64,000 nt of DNA from QHXW01 sp963752965. GTDB lineage: Bacteria; Acidobacteriota; Terriglobia; Bryobacterales; Bryobacteraceae. Positions 43,889 through 53,324 of the stretch are shown piece by piece. Under the pieces are notes generated by a model that saw only the letters and a list, made by a program, of their open reading frames with translations, made no database searches and was not told the origin of the DNA. Position 1 is the first letter of the stretch. Each line of letters starts with the position of its first letter. The translations under genes were made by a program, and so were the position numbers. Where the stretch lies: contig CAVWAJ010000017.1 in the NCBI GenBank assembly GCA_963752965.1, positions 248,001 to 312,000 on the forward strand, in the 5' to 3' direction.

Positions 43889-46036
43889 GTGGTGATCCAG
43901 AATTTAGGGATGCTTGCTGGGAAAAAGTGTTCCGTTTTGCTGTTGGCCTCGCTGTTATACAGCGGGATCGCGTTGGGAGGAGAACCAATTGTTGGGGACC
44001 AATATGCGTCCGGCGCTCTTCGCGGCGTCACGCGGGACGCTGGTGGCCAGCCTCTGCCTCACGCACAGGTCACGGTGCATAGCGTCGCGGAAGGTTCTGA
44101 TCTCACCGTGGTTAGCGGCAGCGACGGCGCATTCGCAGTCGCGAGCCTCAACCCGGGGCAATATCAGGTGAGCGCGAAGGCGGAAGGATTCGCCACCTGG
44201 GCGGCCAGCGCTGTCATCGTGACGAATCACCAAACTGCACAGATAGATTTGTCGCTGGCGAGGGGCCGCACAGGCAATTCGGATGCGGCGGATGCGGGAA
44301 TGAGTCCGGCGATTGTGAAAGCGCTGGAAGCCATGCAAAAGCGCATTGATCAGCTTGAGGTGGAGCTGAAGAACAGGAACACCCAAGCAGGTCCGGAGGT
44401 AACAACAGCGGCGGTTCCCGCCAAAGCTGCCGACCAGCCGCAACGCACTCTTCTCGCCACAATCGCAAAAGATCCCACCGCGATCCCGACTGTGCCGGGT
44501 ACGCTCGCGCGGCCGACGGACAAAACACTCGTGGCCTCGGCGGCGCCGTTGCCGAATCCATCGGCTCCAGAAGCCGCGCCGCAAGCCGGCAAGGCGCCAG
44601 TCGTCCCGCCACCGGCGCCTGTCGCGCCCCCCGACCACAGACTTCCAGAAGCCATGCAGGCCCCCGATCCCGCTCCCGCCGTTGACAACGATACGCCGTT
44701 CGCGTTCGGCGACTTCACGTGGCTAAACGGAGCGCCACGCAACAAAGACACCGTGCTCGATACGAAATTCTTCACCCCTGAAGTTCGGTTTGATACGCAC
44801 TATATGGAAGATTTCAACCAGCCGATCGATCACACCATCGTCGGTGCGACCGAATCGTTCCGCTCTGGCGAAGTCCAGATAGAGCAGGCTAGCGTCGGCG
44901 GCGATTTCCACTGGCAGGGCGTTCGTGGCCGAATCCTGTTCATGCAGGGCCTGTTTGCCACCACAACGCCCCGCAATGATGCCAGCTTCGGGACGGGTCA
45001 ATGGGACCTCCGCGGCGCCTACAAATACGTTTCGGAGGCGTATGGCGGATACCACTTCAATGTCAATCACGGACTCAATGTTGACGCCGGAATTTTTGTG
45101 TCGTATATCGGGTTGTTCAGTTACTATAACTTCGATAACTGGACTTACCAGCCGTCGTATGTGTCGTCAAACACGCCTTGGTTCTTCAACGGCGTGCGCG
45201 TTCAGTGGTTCCCTACCAATAAGTTGAAAATCGAACCTTGGTTCATCAACGGATGGCAATCCTACGCCAAGTACAACGGCCATCCGGGTCTTGGAGGACA
45301 GCTTCTCTGGATGCCGAAGGAATGGCTCAAGCTCGTCGCGAACCAGTATGGCTACGGACAGGATAATCTGGGGCTTCCGCACACGGAACGTATTCACACG
45401 GACGATAGTATCGAGGTCCGATACTACAACAACCCGACTAACACGGGTCTCTCGAAGATGGCATTCTCCCTGACGGGAGACGCGGGATGCCAATATGGCG
45501 GTGGAATTCAATGCACCGGCGCGCCGAGCCGGAACAAGTCATCGTTTATAGGATGGATGTTGTACGACCGGATGTGGTTCCACAAGGACTTGTTCGGCCT
45601 CACAATCGGTGGCGGCGAAATGAGTAACTGGGGCCGCTATCTGACCTTGCTTCCGCCAATCAACGGCGCCGACGCTGTTACGGGATCGCCTTACTTCACC
45701 GAAGGCCCCGGCCAACGGGCGCATATGTGGGACAGCACGGTTACTCTTCAGTACATGCCCAGACAGTACATTACCTGGTGGGCGGAGGTTGGATATCGCC
45801 ACTCGGACGTGCCGTATTTCGCCGGGCGCGGCGGCGTAACACCTCCCGGGTACCCTCTCGGCGGAACCAATAATTTTCCCGGGCAATACTACACATGCAT
45901 GTCGGGTGCGACATCGGGAACCTCGAACTTGGCCGCCGCGGAAGCAGCCTGCGGTGGCGGACTCGGCAGTGTCTGGTTCCCGGATCTTCGCCGCAGTGAA
46001 GCGAAATTCTCTCTTGGCGTGATGGTGAAGTTCTAG
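43889..46036 (+). CDS. Outer-membrane beta-barrel porin (BBP2/OmpL-like) with N-terminal CarboxypepD_reg domain
   Basis: A protein of about 715 residues. After a signal peptide (SVLLLASLLYSGIALGG) comes a CarboxypepD_reg domain (GALRGVTRDAGGQPLPHAQV ... GDGAFAVASLNPGQYQVSAKA), a short coiled coil (ALEAMQKRIDQLEVELKNR), a Pro/Ala-rich linker, and a barrel of about 430 residues rich in alternating aromatic strands (FNGVRVQWFPTNKLKIEPWF; MWDSTVTLQYMPRQYITWW) ending with a terminal Phe. It probably passes small solutes. Start choice is weak: GTG at 43889 or ATG at 43910. About 180 bases separate it from the amt operon, so it may have its own promoter. Confidence 0.75.
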   Translation: MVIQNLGMLAGKKCSVLLLASLLYSGIALGGEPIVGDQYASGALRGVTRDAGGQPLPHAQVTVHSVAEGSDLTVVSGSDGAFAVASLNPGQYQVSAKAEGFATWAASAVIVTNHQTAQIDLSLARGRTGNSDAADAGMSPAIVKALEAMQKRIDQLEVELKNRNTQAGPEVTTAAVPAKAADQPQRTLLATIAKDPTAIPTVPGTLARPTDKTLVASAAPLPNPSAPEAAPQAGKAPVVPPPAPVAPPDHRLPEAMQAPDPAPAVDNDTPFAFGDFTWLNGAPRNKDTVLDTKFFTPEVRFDTHYMEDFNQPIDHTIVGATESFRSGEVQIEQASVGGDFHWQGVRGRILFMQGLFATTTPRNDASFGTGQWDLRGAYKYVSEAYGGYHFNVNHGLNVDAGIFVSYIGLFSYYNFDNWTYQPSYVSSNTPWFFNGVRVQWFPTNKLKIEPWFINGWQSYAKYNGHPGLGGQLLWMPKEWLKLVANQYGYGQDNLGLPHTERIHTDDSIEVRYYNNPTNTGLSKMAFSLTGDAGCQYGGGIQCTGAPSRNKSSFIGWMLYDRMWFHKDLFGLTIGGGEMSNWGRYLTLLPPINGADAVTGSPYFTEGPGQRAHMWDSTVTLQYMPRQYITWWAEVGYRHSDVPYFAGRGGVTPPGYPLGGTNNFPGQYYTCMSGATSGTSNLAAAEAACGGGLGSVWFPDLRRSEAKFSLGVMVKF

Positions 46037-46117
46037 CACGGAACGTGTGGAGGCTGGATCAAGAGTGGCACGGCGAGCGGGAAACCCGGTCGCTGCTCCA
46101 CTCTTTCGGGGTAACAG

Positions 46118-46847
46118 ATGCGCAATTTCGTCGTGCGATCGCTCTTTCTGGTGGTATCGGCAGCTCACCTCAGTGCCGCGGATCCGGTTTGGAAGAGCAA
46201 GCTGGCCGCCCAGTGGACTGAGGAGGAGGCCAGACAGATCCTCGCAATGTCACCGTGGGCAAAGAAGATCAGCGCCGTAATCACACGCCGGCTGACCGAG
46301 GATCAACTCAGGGAAGCCGGACAAATGGGGCAGCCCCGGGGCGTGGGCAATGAGGGAGTGGATGCGAAGAGTACCGGACGAAAAGTATCGCCGAACGTCT
46401 TCTCGGGCCCCGGGGGCGATGACCGCAGTTCGCGGTCTCTTCCTCAGTCCATTACGTTGAAACTGCGTTGGGAGAGCGCTCTTCCGGTTCAGCTCGCGGA
46501 GTTCAAGGTCGCACGAGACCGAACCTCCCACGTTGGAGGGCGACGGCTACCGCATCGCCGTCTATGGCGTTCCCGGCGCTGGCTTCAAAGGCGATCCCAT
46601 GCAATTGGGCGAACCGCTGAGGAATCTGGCCGCTTTGAAGCGCGAGGGGAAAAAGGATGTCAGGCCGGTCAGGGTTGAGGTGTTCCAGCGCGAGGAGGGC
46701 TTGGTCGTAGTCTATCTGTTTCCTCTGTCAGCGGAAATCACCAAGAAAGATCAGCAAATCCAATTCGAGGCACGGATCGGCCGGATCGTCTTTGCCCAGA
46801 ACTTCGAGCTGAGTGAAATGGAGTATATGGGCAAGCTGGAACTTTGA
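46118..46847 (+). pseudogene. Secreted protein of unknown function, frameshifted
   Basis: The first part from the ATG at 46118 has a signal peptide (SLFLVVSAAHLSAA) and a conserved-looking domain (WKSKLAAQWTEEEARQILAMSPWAKK; LRWESALPVQLAEFKVA). The second part continues in another frame from about 46527 (PPTLEGDGYRIAVYGVPG; VEVFQREEGLVVVYLFPLS; FELSEMEYMGKLEL) and together they read as one protein of about 240 residues. A single extra base around 46520-46530 would account for the break. The family appears repeatedly in Acidobacteria from memory of similar sequences, always uncharacterised. It may be a genuine pseudogene or a sequencing error. Confidence 0.72.
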
Positions 46848-46904
46848 CGCGATTGGTTGCTCTGGAAGGCGCTGGAATGTTTGTTATAGCGGATTGGAGT
46901 TTTT

Positions 46905-48050
46905 ATGAAAAATAAAGCTTGGGAGACTGGTCTTCTCTTTATCTCTATTTCTTCACTACTGATTCTTGGCGGCTGTGGCACCGTACATGGAGACACAAGT
47001 GCGGAGGCGCCGCCTCCCGCTAGAGTTGTTCCCTTCGCGGACGCCGCGCTCTTCTCAGTAGATCATCCTGAACAGTTTCCGCTGGCCGCCGCGACCCAGC
47101 ATCCCACCACGTCCGAGTTGGTGGTCACGGGTACAGTCACACCGGACGTGTCCCGAAACGTCCCCGTCGTCTCGCTCGCGTCGGGGCGCGTCAACGCCAT
47201 TCACACGCGACTCGGCGACACGGTACAGAAGGGCCAGTTGCTAATGACCATTCGCAGCGACGACGTGTCGGGCGGGTATTCGAATTACCGAATGGCCGTC
47301 GCCGATGAGATTCTCGCCCGTGCCCAGTATGACCGCGCGAAGGATCTCTATGATCACGGCGCAATAGCCCTGAACGATCTGCAGGTGGCGCTGGACACGG
47401 AGGACAAGGCCAAGATAGCCGTTGATACCGCGGCCGAGCATCTCCGGTTGCTCGGCAACGACCCCGATAAACCGGTTTTCGTGGTGGATATCTTCGCGCC
47501 CACGTCAGGAGTGGTTACCGATCAAGAGGTGACCAACGGGTCCCTGGTGCAGGCGTATAACACACCGTACCCATTCACCATCTCCGATCTCTCATCCACC
47601 TGGGTTGTCTGTGATGTGTATGAGAATGACCTGGCCACTGTCCGGCTCGGCGACACCGCGGACATCACTTTGAATGCCTATCCCGGCCGGGTGTTCAAAG
47701 GAAAAGTGAGTAACATTGGCTCGATTCTCGATCCCAACATCCGCACAGCGAAAGTCCGGATGGAGGTTCAGAATCCGGGAATCATGCGGCTGGGCATGTT
47801 CGTGAGGGCCACCTTCCACGGGCAAACCAGCGAGATGCACACCATAGTCCCGGCTTCCGCCGTGATGCACATGCACGACCGCGATTTTGTCTTCGTTCCC
47901 GCACCCGATAAGAAGTTTCGCCGCTTGGAAGTCATCGGCGGAGACCTCTTATCTGGCAACGTGAATCTGCAAGAGATCAAGTCGGGGCTCCAGCCCGGCC
48001 AGCAGGTAGTCACGAACGCATTGGTCTTGGATCACGTGCTCGCCCAGTGA
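46905..48050 (+). CDS. RND efflux periplasmic adaptor lipoprotein
   Basis: A 381-residue membrane fusion protein. The signal ends in a lipobox (LILGGC), so it is a lipoprotein with the acylated Cys at about residue 24. The barrel-sandwich hybrid/lipoyl halves flank a short hairpin: GRVNAIHTRLGDTVQKGQLL and DIFAPTSGVVTDQEVTNGSLV. Next comes a beta-barrel domain (WVVCDVYENDLATVRLGD; AYPGRVFKGKVSNI) and a membrane-proximal domain. It links the inner-membrane pump to the TolC-like channel encoded downstream. It begins a three-gene operon (gap of 34 bases to the next gene). Confidence 0.92.
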   Translation: MKNKAWETGLLFISISSLLILGGCGTVHGDTSAEAPPPARVVPFADAALFSVDHPEQFPLAAATQHPTTSELVVTGTVTPDVSRNVPVVSLASGRVNAIHTRLGDTVQKGQLLMTIRSDDVSGGYSNYRMAVADEILARAQYDRAKDLYDHGAIALNDLQVALDTEDKAKIAVDTAAEHLRLLGNDPDKPVFVVDIFAPTSGVVTDQEVTNGSLVQAYNTPYPFTISDLSSTWVVCDVYENDLATVRLGDTADITLNAYPGRVFKGKVSNIGSILDPNIRTAKVRMEVQNPGIMRLGMFVRATFHGQTSEMHTIVPASAVMHMHDRDFVFVPAPDKKFRRLEVIGGDLLSGNVNLQEIKSGLQPGQQVVTNALVLDHVLAQ

Positions 48051-48084
48051 AGCTCGGGAGAGTTAGTACCACAGGAAACAGGGA

Positions 48085-51000
48085 ATGATTCGCGCTCTTG
48101 TAGACTTCGCGCTTAACAACAAGTTTGTCGTGCTGGCCTTTGGCGTATTGTTGGCCGGCTGGGGCGCTATCTCGTTCCACAACCTGCCGGTGGAAGCCTA
48201 TCCCGATATCGCCGACAACTATGTGACGGTGATTACCCAGTGGCCCGGCCGCTCCGCCGAAGAAGTGGAGCAGCAGGTGACGATTCCGATCGAAATTCAA
48301 ATGGCCGGAATGCCGCACATGACTTTTCTGCGCTCCGAGTCCATTTTCGGCCTTTCGTTCGTGATCATGATCTTCGACGACACCTCCGTCAACGATTGGA
48401 ACCGGCAAAAGGTACTGGAACGGCTCACCCAGGTCAATCTCCCGAATGGACAAAATCTGCAGCCCCAGATCGGCACGGATTGGAGCACCACCGGTCAGAT
48501 CTATTGGTACACGCTGCGAAGCACCAATCCCCGGTACGACCTGATGGAGTTAAGGTCACTCGAAGACTGGGTTCTCCTCAAGCAGTTCAAATCTGTTCCC
48601 AATGTGGTTGACGTTTCCGACTTCGGCGGCACCGTGCGAGAGTACCAAGTCCGCGTGGATCCGAACAAGTTGGTGTCGTACGGATTAAGCATCGGCCAAG
48701 TGGAGCAGCAGCTTGCCAACAACAACATCAACGCCGGCGGCAGCTTCGTCGAAGTCGGCATGCAGCAGATGAACGTGCGTGCCCTCGGCCTCTTCAGCAG
48801 TGTGCACGACATCGAGCAGACCGTCTTAAAGGCTCAAACCGGTACGGCCCTTCGAGTCAAAGACATCGCAAACGTGGTCCAAGGCCCCAAAATCCGGCTG
48901 GGCCACATGGCCCGGGCCAACCACATGGAAGACGGGCGCATCATCGACGAGCCCGATGTCATCCAGGGCGCGGTGCTGCTGCGCAAAGGTGCCGAGGAGG
49001 AGCCCACACTCGAGGCCATTCACAAGAAAGTTGACGAACTCAACAACGGCATCCTGCCTCCGGGCGTGAAAGTCGTGCCCATGCTGGATCGCAGCGATCT
49101 CCTTCACTTCACCCTGCACACCGTCATGCATAACCTGGCCGAGGGCATGATTCTGGTCAGCGTCATCCTGTTTCTGTTTCTCCTCAATGTCCGTGCCGCT
49201 CTCATCGTCGCGCTCACGATTCCCTTCTCTCTCCTGTTCGCCTCGATCTGGCTCGATTTGAGTCACATTCCAGCGAATCTTCTTTCACTCGGCGCGCTGG
49301 ATTTCGGAATGGTGGTTGATGGAACTGTGGTCATGGTTGAGAACATCATTCGGCATCTCAGCCGGACCCGCCGCCAAAATGGCGCCGCAATCCCGAAGAC
49401 CACCGCGGAAATCATCCGCGAAGCCTGCCATGAGGTCCAACGGCCGGTCTTTTACGCCATCGCTATCATCATCACCGCCTACCTGCCGATCTTCACGCTG
49501 CAGCGCGTGGAGGGCCGGTTATTTAGACCCATGGCCTGGACGGTTGCCCTCGCTCTTCTCGGCGCCATGACCTTTTCAATTCTCATCGCACCCGTACTCG
49601 CCGCCACGTTCTTCCGCAAGGGAGTTCGGGAACGGCGCAACCTGGTGATGGAGTATTTGACAGAGCGCTATCGCCGGCGGCTGCGTTGGGCCGTTCGCCA
49701 TCGTTGGATTGTCGCTCTCGTGGCCCTGGTTTCGGTGGCCGGGACCATCTACTTGGGCTTCGGCGGCGTCATCGGCGCGGAGTTCCTTCCGCACCTTGAT
49801 GAAGGCGCTATCTGGGCGCGCGGCACCTTGGCGAACAGCACTAGTCTTTCCGAGGGCGAAAAATTCACCAACAACTGCCGCTACGTTTTCGCCTCGTTCC
49901 CGGAGGTGAAAACCGTCGTATCCCAGGTCGGCCGGCCTGATGACGGAACCGACACCGGAGGCTTCAGCAACACCGAGTATTTTGTCGACTTAAAGCCGCA
50001 CGACCAATGGCGTCCGGTATTTCACAAGAACAAAGAGCTACTGATCGCCGCCATGAACCGCGCGCTGGAAAAATACCCTGGGGCGATCTGGAACTTCTCC
50101 CAGCCGATCGAAGACAACGTGGGAGAGACGCTCACCGGTACCAAGGGCTCGCTGGCGCTCAAGATTTTCGGGGACGACCTGAAAACTCTCGAGCAGAAGG
50201 GCGAAGAGGTCACCGTCGTCCTCGCCGCCATCCCCGGCATGCATGACGTCAAGTTATTGCGCGATTTCGGCCAGCCCAATCTCAACTTAACCATCGACCG
50301 CCGCCAAGCCGCGCGCTTCGGAATCAACGTCGCCGATATACAAGACGCCGTCCAGACAGCCGTGGGCGGCAACGCCGTGAGTCAAGTGCTCATCGGGGAA
50401 CAGCGGTACGACGTCGTGGCGCGCTATCAGGAGCCCTATCGCAATACCCAGCAGGCCATCGAAAAGGTTCGCTTGCTTTCCCCTTCGGGAGAGCGCGTAT
50501 CGCTGGCGCAGCTGACCAATGTCGAAGTCAAAGACGGCGCCTACGACATCTACCGCGAAGGCAACACCCGCTATGTCGCCGTAACCTTCAACGTCAGAGG
50601 CCGGGATCTCGGGACCACCGTCGAAGAGGCGATCAAGAGGATCGGGGAACAAGTGAAGTTGCCGCCGGGATACGGTATCGGCTGGTCCGGCGAATACGAG
50701 AGCGAAAAAAGAGCGGAAGCTCGCTTGGCTGTCATTGTCCCGCTCACCATCCTCGTCATCTTCATCATTCTCTACACCATGTTTCGCTCCTATAAATGGG
50801 CGCTACTCATTCTCTTAAACGTTGGCATGGCTCGTATCGGAGGTCTGCTGGCTCTTGTGCTTACCGGCACTTACCTCAGTGTGTCTTCGGGCGTCGGCAT
50901 GTTGGCGCTCTTTGGTGTATCGGTGCAAACCGGCGTCATCATGCTCGAATACATTAACCAGCTCCGAGCCAGAGGGCACTCCATCACGGATGCCGCGGTG

Positions 51001-51243
51001 GAAGGCGCGGTTCTGCGGCTCCGTCCCATCATGATGACCATGCTGGTGGCAACCCTCGGACTCCTGCCGGCGGCCTTATCGCACGACATCGGATCCGATT
51101 CACAGCGGCCTTTCGCGATTGTCATCGTAGGCGGCCTGATTTCCGACCTGCTGCTGAGCATTGTTCTGTTACCCACGTTTTATGTCTGGATCGCGCGGGA
51201 TACCGACACGCTTCCGGAACCGGAGGAGTCCCATGAAAGCTAG
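48085..51243 (+). CDS. RND heavy-metal-type efflux permease (CusA/CzcA family)
   Basis: A 1052-residue inner-membrane proton-driven pump with 12 helices and two large periplasmic loops. The fourth helix has DFGMVVDGTVVMVEN, the acidic D-x-x-x-x-D-x-x-x-x-x-x-E signature of the heavy-metal (HME) RND branch. Other landmarks are VEAYPDIADNYVTV, WPGRSAEEVEQQV, EFLPHLDEGAIWARG, and SSGVGMLALFGVSVQTGVIM in the C-terminal half. Methionine clusters for copper are not obvious, so the substrate (Co, Zn, Cd, Ni, Cu or Ag) is undetermined. It overlaps the downstream outer-membrane gene by 11 bases. Confidence 0.93.
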   Translation: MIRALVDFALNNKFVVLAFGVLLAGWGAISFHNLPVEAYPDIADNYVTVITQWPGRSAEEVEQQVTIPIEIQMAGMPHMTFLRSESIFGLSFVIMIFDDTSVNDWNRQKVLERLTQVNLPNGQNLQPQIGTDWSTTGQIYWYTLRSTNPRYDLMELRSLEDWVLLKQFKSVPNVVDVSDFGGTVREYQVRVDPNKLVSYGLSIGQVEQQLANNNINAGGSFVEVGMQQMNVRALGLFSSVHDIEQTVLKAQTGTALRVKDIANVVQGPKIRLGHMARANHMEDGRIIDEPDVIQGAVLLRKGAEEEPTLEAIHKKVDELNNGILPPGVKVVPMLDRSDLLHFTLHTVMHNLAEGMILVSVILFLFLLNVRAALIVALTIPFSLLFASIWLDLSHIPANLLSLGALDFGMVVDGTVVMVENIIRHLSRTRRQNGAAIPKTTAEIIREACHEVQRPVFYAIAIIITAYLPIFTLQRVEGRLFRPMAWTVALALLGAMTFSILIAPVLAATFFRKGVRERRNLVMEYLTERYRRRLRWAVRHRWIVALVALVSVAGTIYLGFGGVIGAEFLPHLDEGAIWARGTLANSTSLSEGEKFTNNCRYVFASFPEVKTVVSQVGRPDDGTDTGGFSNTEYFVDLKPHDQWRPVFHKNKELLIAAMNRALEKYPGAIWNFSQPIEDNVGETLTGTKGSLALKIFGDDLKTLEQKGEEVTVVLAAIPGMHDVKLLRDFGQPNLNLTIDRRQAARFGINVADIQDAVQTAVGGNAVSQVLIGEQRYDVVARYQEPYRNTQQAIEKVRLLSPSGERVSLAQLTNVEVKDGAYDIYREGNTRYVAVTFNVRGRDLGTTVEEAIKRIGEQVKLPPGYGIGWSGEYESEKRAEARLAVIVPLTILVIFIILYTMFRSYKWALLILLNVGMARIGGLLALVLTGTYLSVSSGVGMLALFGVSVQTGVIMLEYINQLRARGHSITDAAVEGAVLRLRPIMMTMLVATLGLLPAALSHDIGSDSQRPFAIVIVGGLISDLLLSIVLLPTFYVWIARDTDTLPEPEESHES

Positions 51244-52534
51244 GCGCGCCATTCTGAATATTCGGGACCTGCGCACAGTTTCCGTGGCCGGCGCCGTGTC
51301 TGCTTGCATGCTGCTTGGGAATTCGGCATTTGGGCAGACCCTGCCAGTCAGGATCACGCTCGACGAGGCCATCCAGATGGCGCTCCAGCACAACCACAGC
51401 CTGCTGGCCGCACGAACCACTATCCAGCAAAACGAGGCGCAGGAAATTACCGCGAACCTGCGTCCTAATCCCACGCTCTTCACCGATTGGGAGTACCTGC
51501 CGCTCGAAAAGACAAGTGGCGGCCTAGCGAACTATCTCCACGATTCAACCGAGGGCGATATCGGTCTCAGCTACCTTTTTGAACGCGGCAAGAAACGGCA
51601 GCACCGCCTTCAGGCGGCGAAGGATGCCACCGCCGTGACACGCTCGCAAGTCGCGGACAACGAGCGCGGCCTCACGTTTCAGGTGGCCTCAGGTTTCGTC
51701 AATGTCCAGCTTGCCCAATCGACGCTCGAACTCGCCCAGCAAGACCTGAAGAGCTTCCAAAAAACCGTCGACATCAGCGAATTCCAACACAAGTCCGGCA
51801 ACATCAGCGAGAATGATTACCTCAAGATCAAGCTCCAGTTGCTGCAATTTGAGACCGACGTGCAGCAGGCCCTGCTGTCAAAAGTTCAGGCCCTGTCGGA
51901 CCTGCGGCAATTGCTCGGCTACGAGTCCGTATCCCGCGATTACGACGTCGCCGGTCCATTCGACTACCAGCCGCTCCCAGTCAAACTCGACGCCCTGCAA
52001 ACCAAGGCCATCGAGAATCGGCCGGATCTGCGCGCCGCGCAGCAGGGCATCACCGCAGCAAACAGCCAATACCTGTTGGCCAAGGCGGATGGAAAGGTGG
52101 ATGTCACCGCTGCCGCAAATTACTCGCACGTCAACGGAATTAGCGCCGTAACCTTTAATGTGAGTGTCCCGCTCCCGATATTCGACCGCAATCAGGGAGA
52201 AATTGCGCGTACGGGTTTCACGATTACACAAGCGCAGGAGCAGCAACTGTTCGCACGCGGCCAGGTCATGACCGACGTCAAAGACGCATATGAGGGCTTA
52301 CAGACTAATGACATCGTGGTGCAATTCTATCGGTCTGGCTATCTCGACGTGGCGCAGAAGAGCCGGGACATTAGCGAATATGCATACCGGCGTGGCGCCG
52401 CGAGCCTGCTCGATTTCCTGGATGCCGAGCGCACTTATCGACAGACCGAACTCACCTACCGCCAAAGTCTCGCTTCCTATTTGCTCGCACTCGAGCAGCT
52501 CCGCGAAGCCGTGGGCGTTAGGAGCTTGCCCTGA
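51233..52534 (+). CDS. TolC-family outer-membrane efflux channel
   Basis: A 433-residue protein. The ATG at 51233 with GGAGGAG upstream lies inside the end of the RND gene and starts a signal peptide (VSAGAVSACMLLGNSAFGQ-like region, residues 15-37). Two OEP repeats follow, each with long coiled-coil helices: ITLDEAIQMALQHNHSLLAA and, in the second repeat, NRPDLRAAQQGITAANSQ, then VSVPLPIFDRNQGEI. It completes the tripartite efflux complex with the adaptor and RND pump. A longer frame to 51161 is inside the RND gene and is rejected. Confidence 0.9.
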   Translation: MKARRAILNIRDLRTVSVAGAVSACMLLGNSAFGQTLPVRITLDEAIQMALQHNHSLLAARTTIQQNEAQEITANLRPNPTLFTDWEYLPLEKTSGGLANYLHDSTEGDIGLSYLFERGKKRQHRLQAAKDATAVTRSQVADNERGLTFQVASGFVNVQLAQSTLELAQQDLKSFQKTVDISEFQHKSGNISENDYLKIKLQLLQFETDVQQALLSKVQALSDLRQLLGYESVSRDYDVAGPFDYQPLPVKLDALQTKAIENRPDLRAAQQGITAANSQYLLAKADGKVDVTAAANYSHVNGISAVTFNVSVPLPIFDRNQGEIARTGFTITQAQEQQLFARGQVMTDVKDAYEGLQTNDIVVQFYRSGYLDVAQKSRDISEYAYRRGAASLLDFLDAERTYRQTELTYRQSLASYLLALEQLREAVGVRSLP

Positions 52535-52603
52535 TTTTGATATCCTCACTCTTGCCGGACCCGGCCGCAATCACGTAAAGACTGAACACGAGGAAATGGA
52601 TCC

Positions 52604-53248
52604 ATGAACAAGGTGGAAGTTTGCTCCCGCATCGAGGAAATTGGCATCATTCCGGCCGTCCGTGTCACAACGCCCGAGCACGCGCGTTTTGCCGTGGAAG
52701 CGGTCAACCGCGCCGGCATCCCCATCGCGGAAGTCACGATGACGGTGCCCAATGCGATTGACGTGATTTCCCATATGGCTAAGAGCCTTCCGTCAATGAT
52801 CATCGGCGCGGGAACCGTGCTCGACAAAGAGACGGCGCAACGTTGCTTGGATGCCGGGGCGAAGTTTTTGACCAGCCCCGGTCTGGTTGTGGAAGTCGTG
52901 GAATTCGCGGTGAAGAACGAAGTGGTGGTTTTCCCGGGTGCTTTGACTCCAACCGAGGTGATCACGGCATGGAAGGCCGGGGCCGACTTCGTCAAGATTT
53001 TCCCGTGCGCGCAAGTCGGCGGCCCGTTGTACATCCGCGCTTTGAAGGTCCCCTTGCCTCAGATACCCTTGATCGCTTCCGGTGGCGTGAATCAAACGAC
53101 CGCCGCGAATTTCATTCGCTCCGGCGCCACCGCGCTGGGCATCGGAGCGGAGTTAATCCCGCACGAAGCTCTCCGCGTACGGCGAGACGAACAGATCCAG
53201 GAACTCGCCCGCAGATTCCTGGCTATCGTCAAGGGCGCCCGCGCTTAG
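52604..53248 (+). CDS. eda: KDPG/KHG aldolase (Entner-Doudoroff)
   Basis: A 214-residue class I aldolase that splits 2-keto-3-deoxy-6-phosphogluconate into pyruvate and glyceraldehyde 3-phosphate. The Schiff-base Lys131 is in AGADFVKIFPC, the catalytic Glu43 in AEVTMTVPNA, and the conserved G-A-G-T-V-L is at residues 68-73. GALTPTEVITAW and ASGGVN complete the barrel. It lies between the efflux operon and the flagellar genes without other Entner-Doudoroff genes nearby. The ATG has AGGAAATGGATCC upstream. Confidence 0.93.
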   Translation: MNKVEVCSRIEEIGIIPAVRVTTPEHARFAVEAVNRAGIPIAEVTMTVPNAIDVISHMAKSLPSMIIGAGTVLDKETAQRCLDAGAKFLTSPGLVVEVVEFAVKNEVVVFPGALTPTEVITAWKAGADFVKIFPCAQVGGPLYIRALKVPLPQIPLIASGGVNQTTAANFIRSGATALGIGAELIPHEALRVRRDEQIQELARRFLAIVKGARA

Positions 53249-53324
53249 AGGCTGCGTACGTTTTGCCGGTGCGGAACTAAACTCTTTGGCGCATCCTGCC
53301 GATAAGCCCATCGAGGAGCTATCT

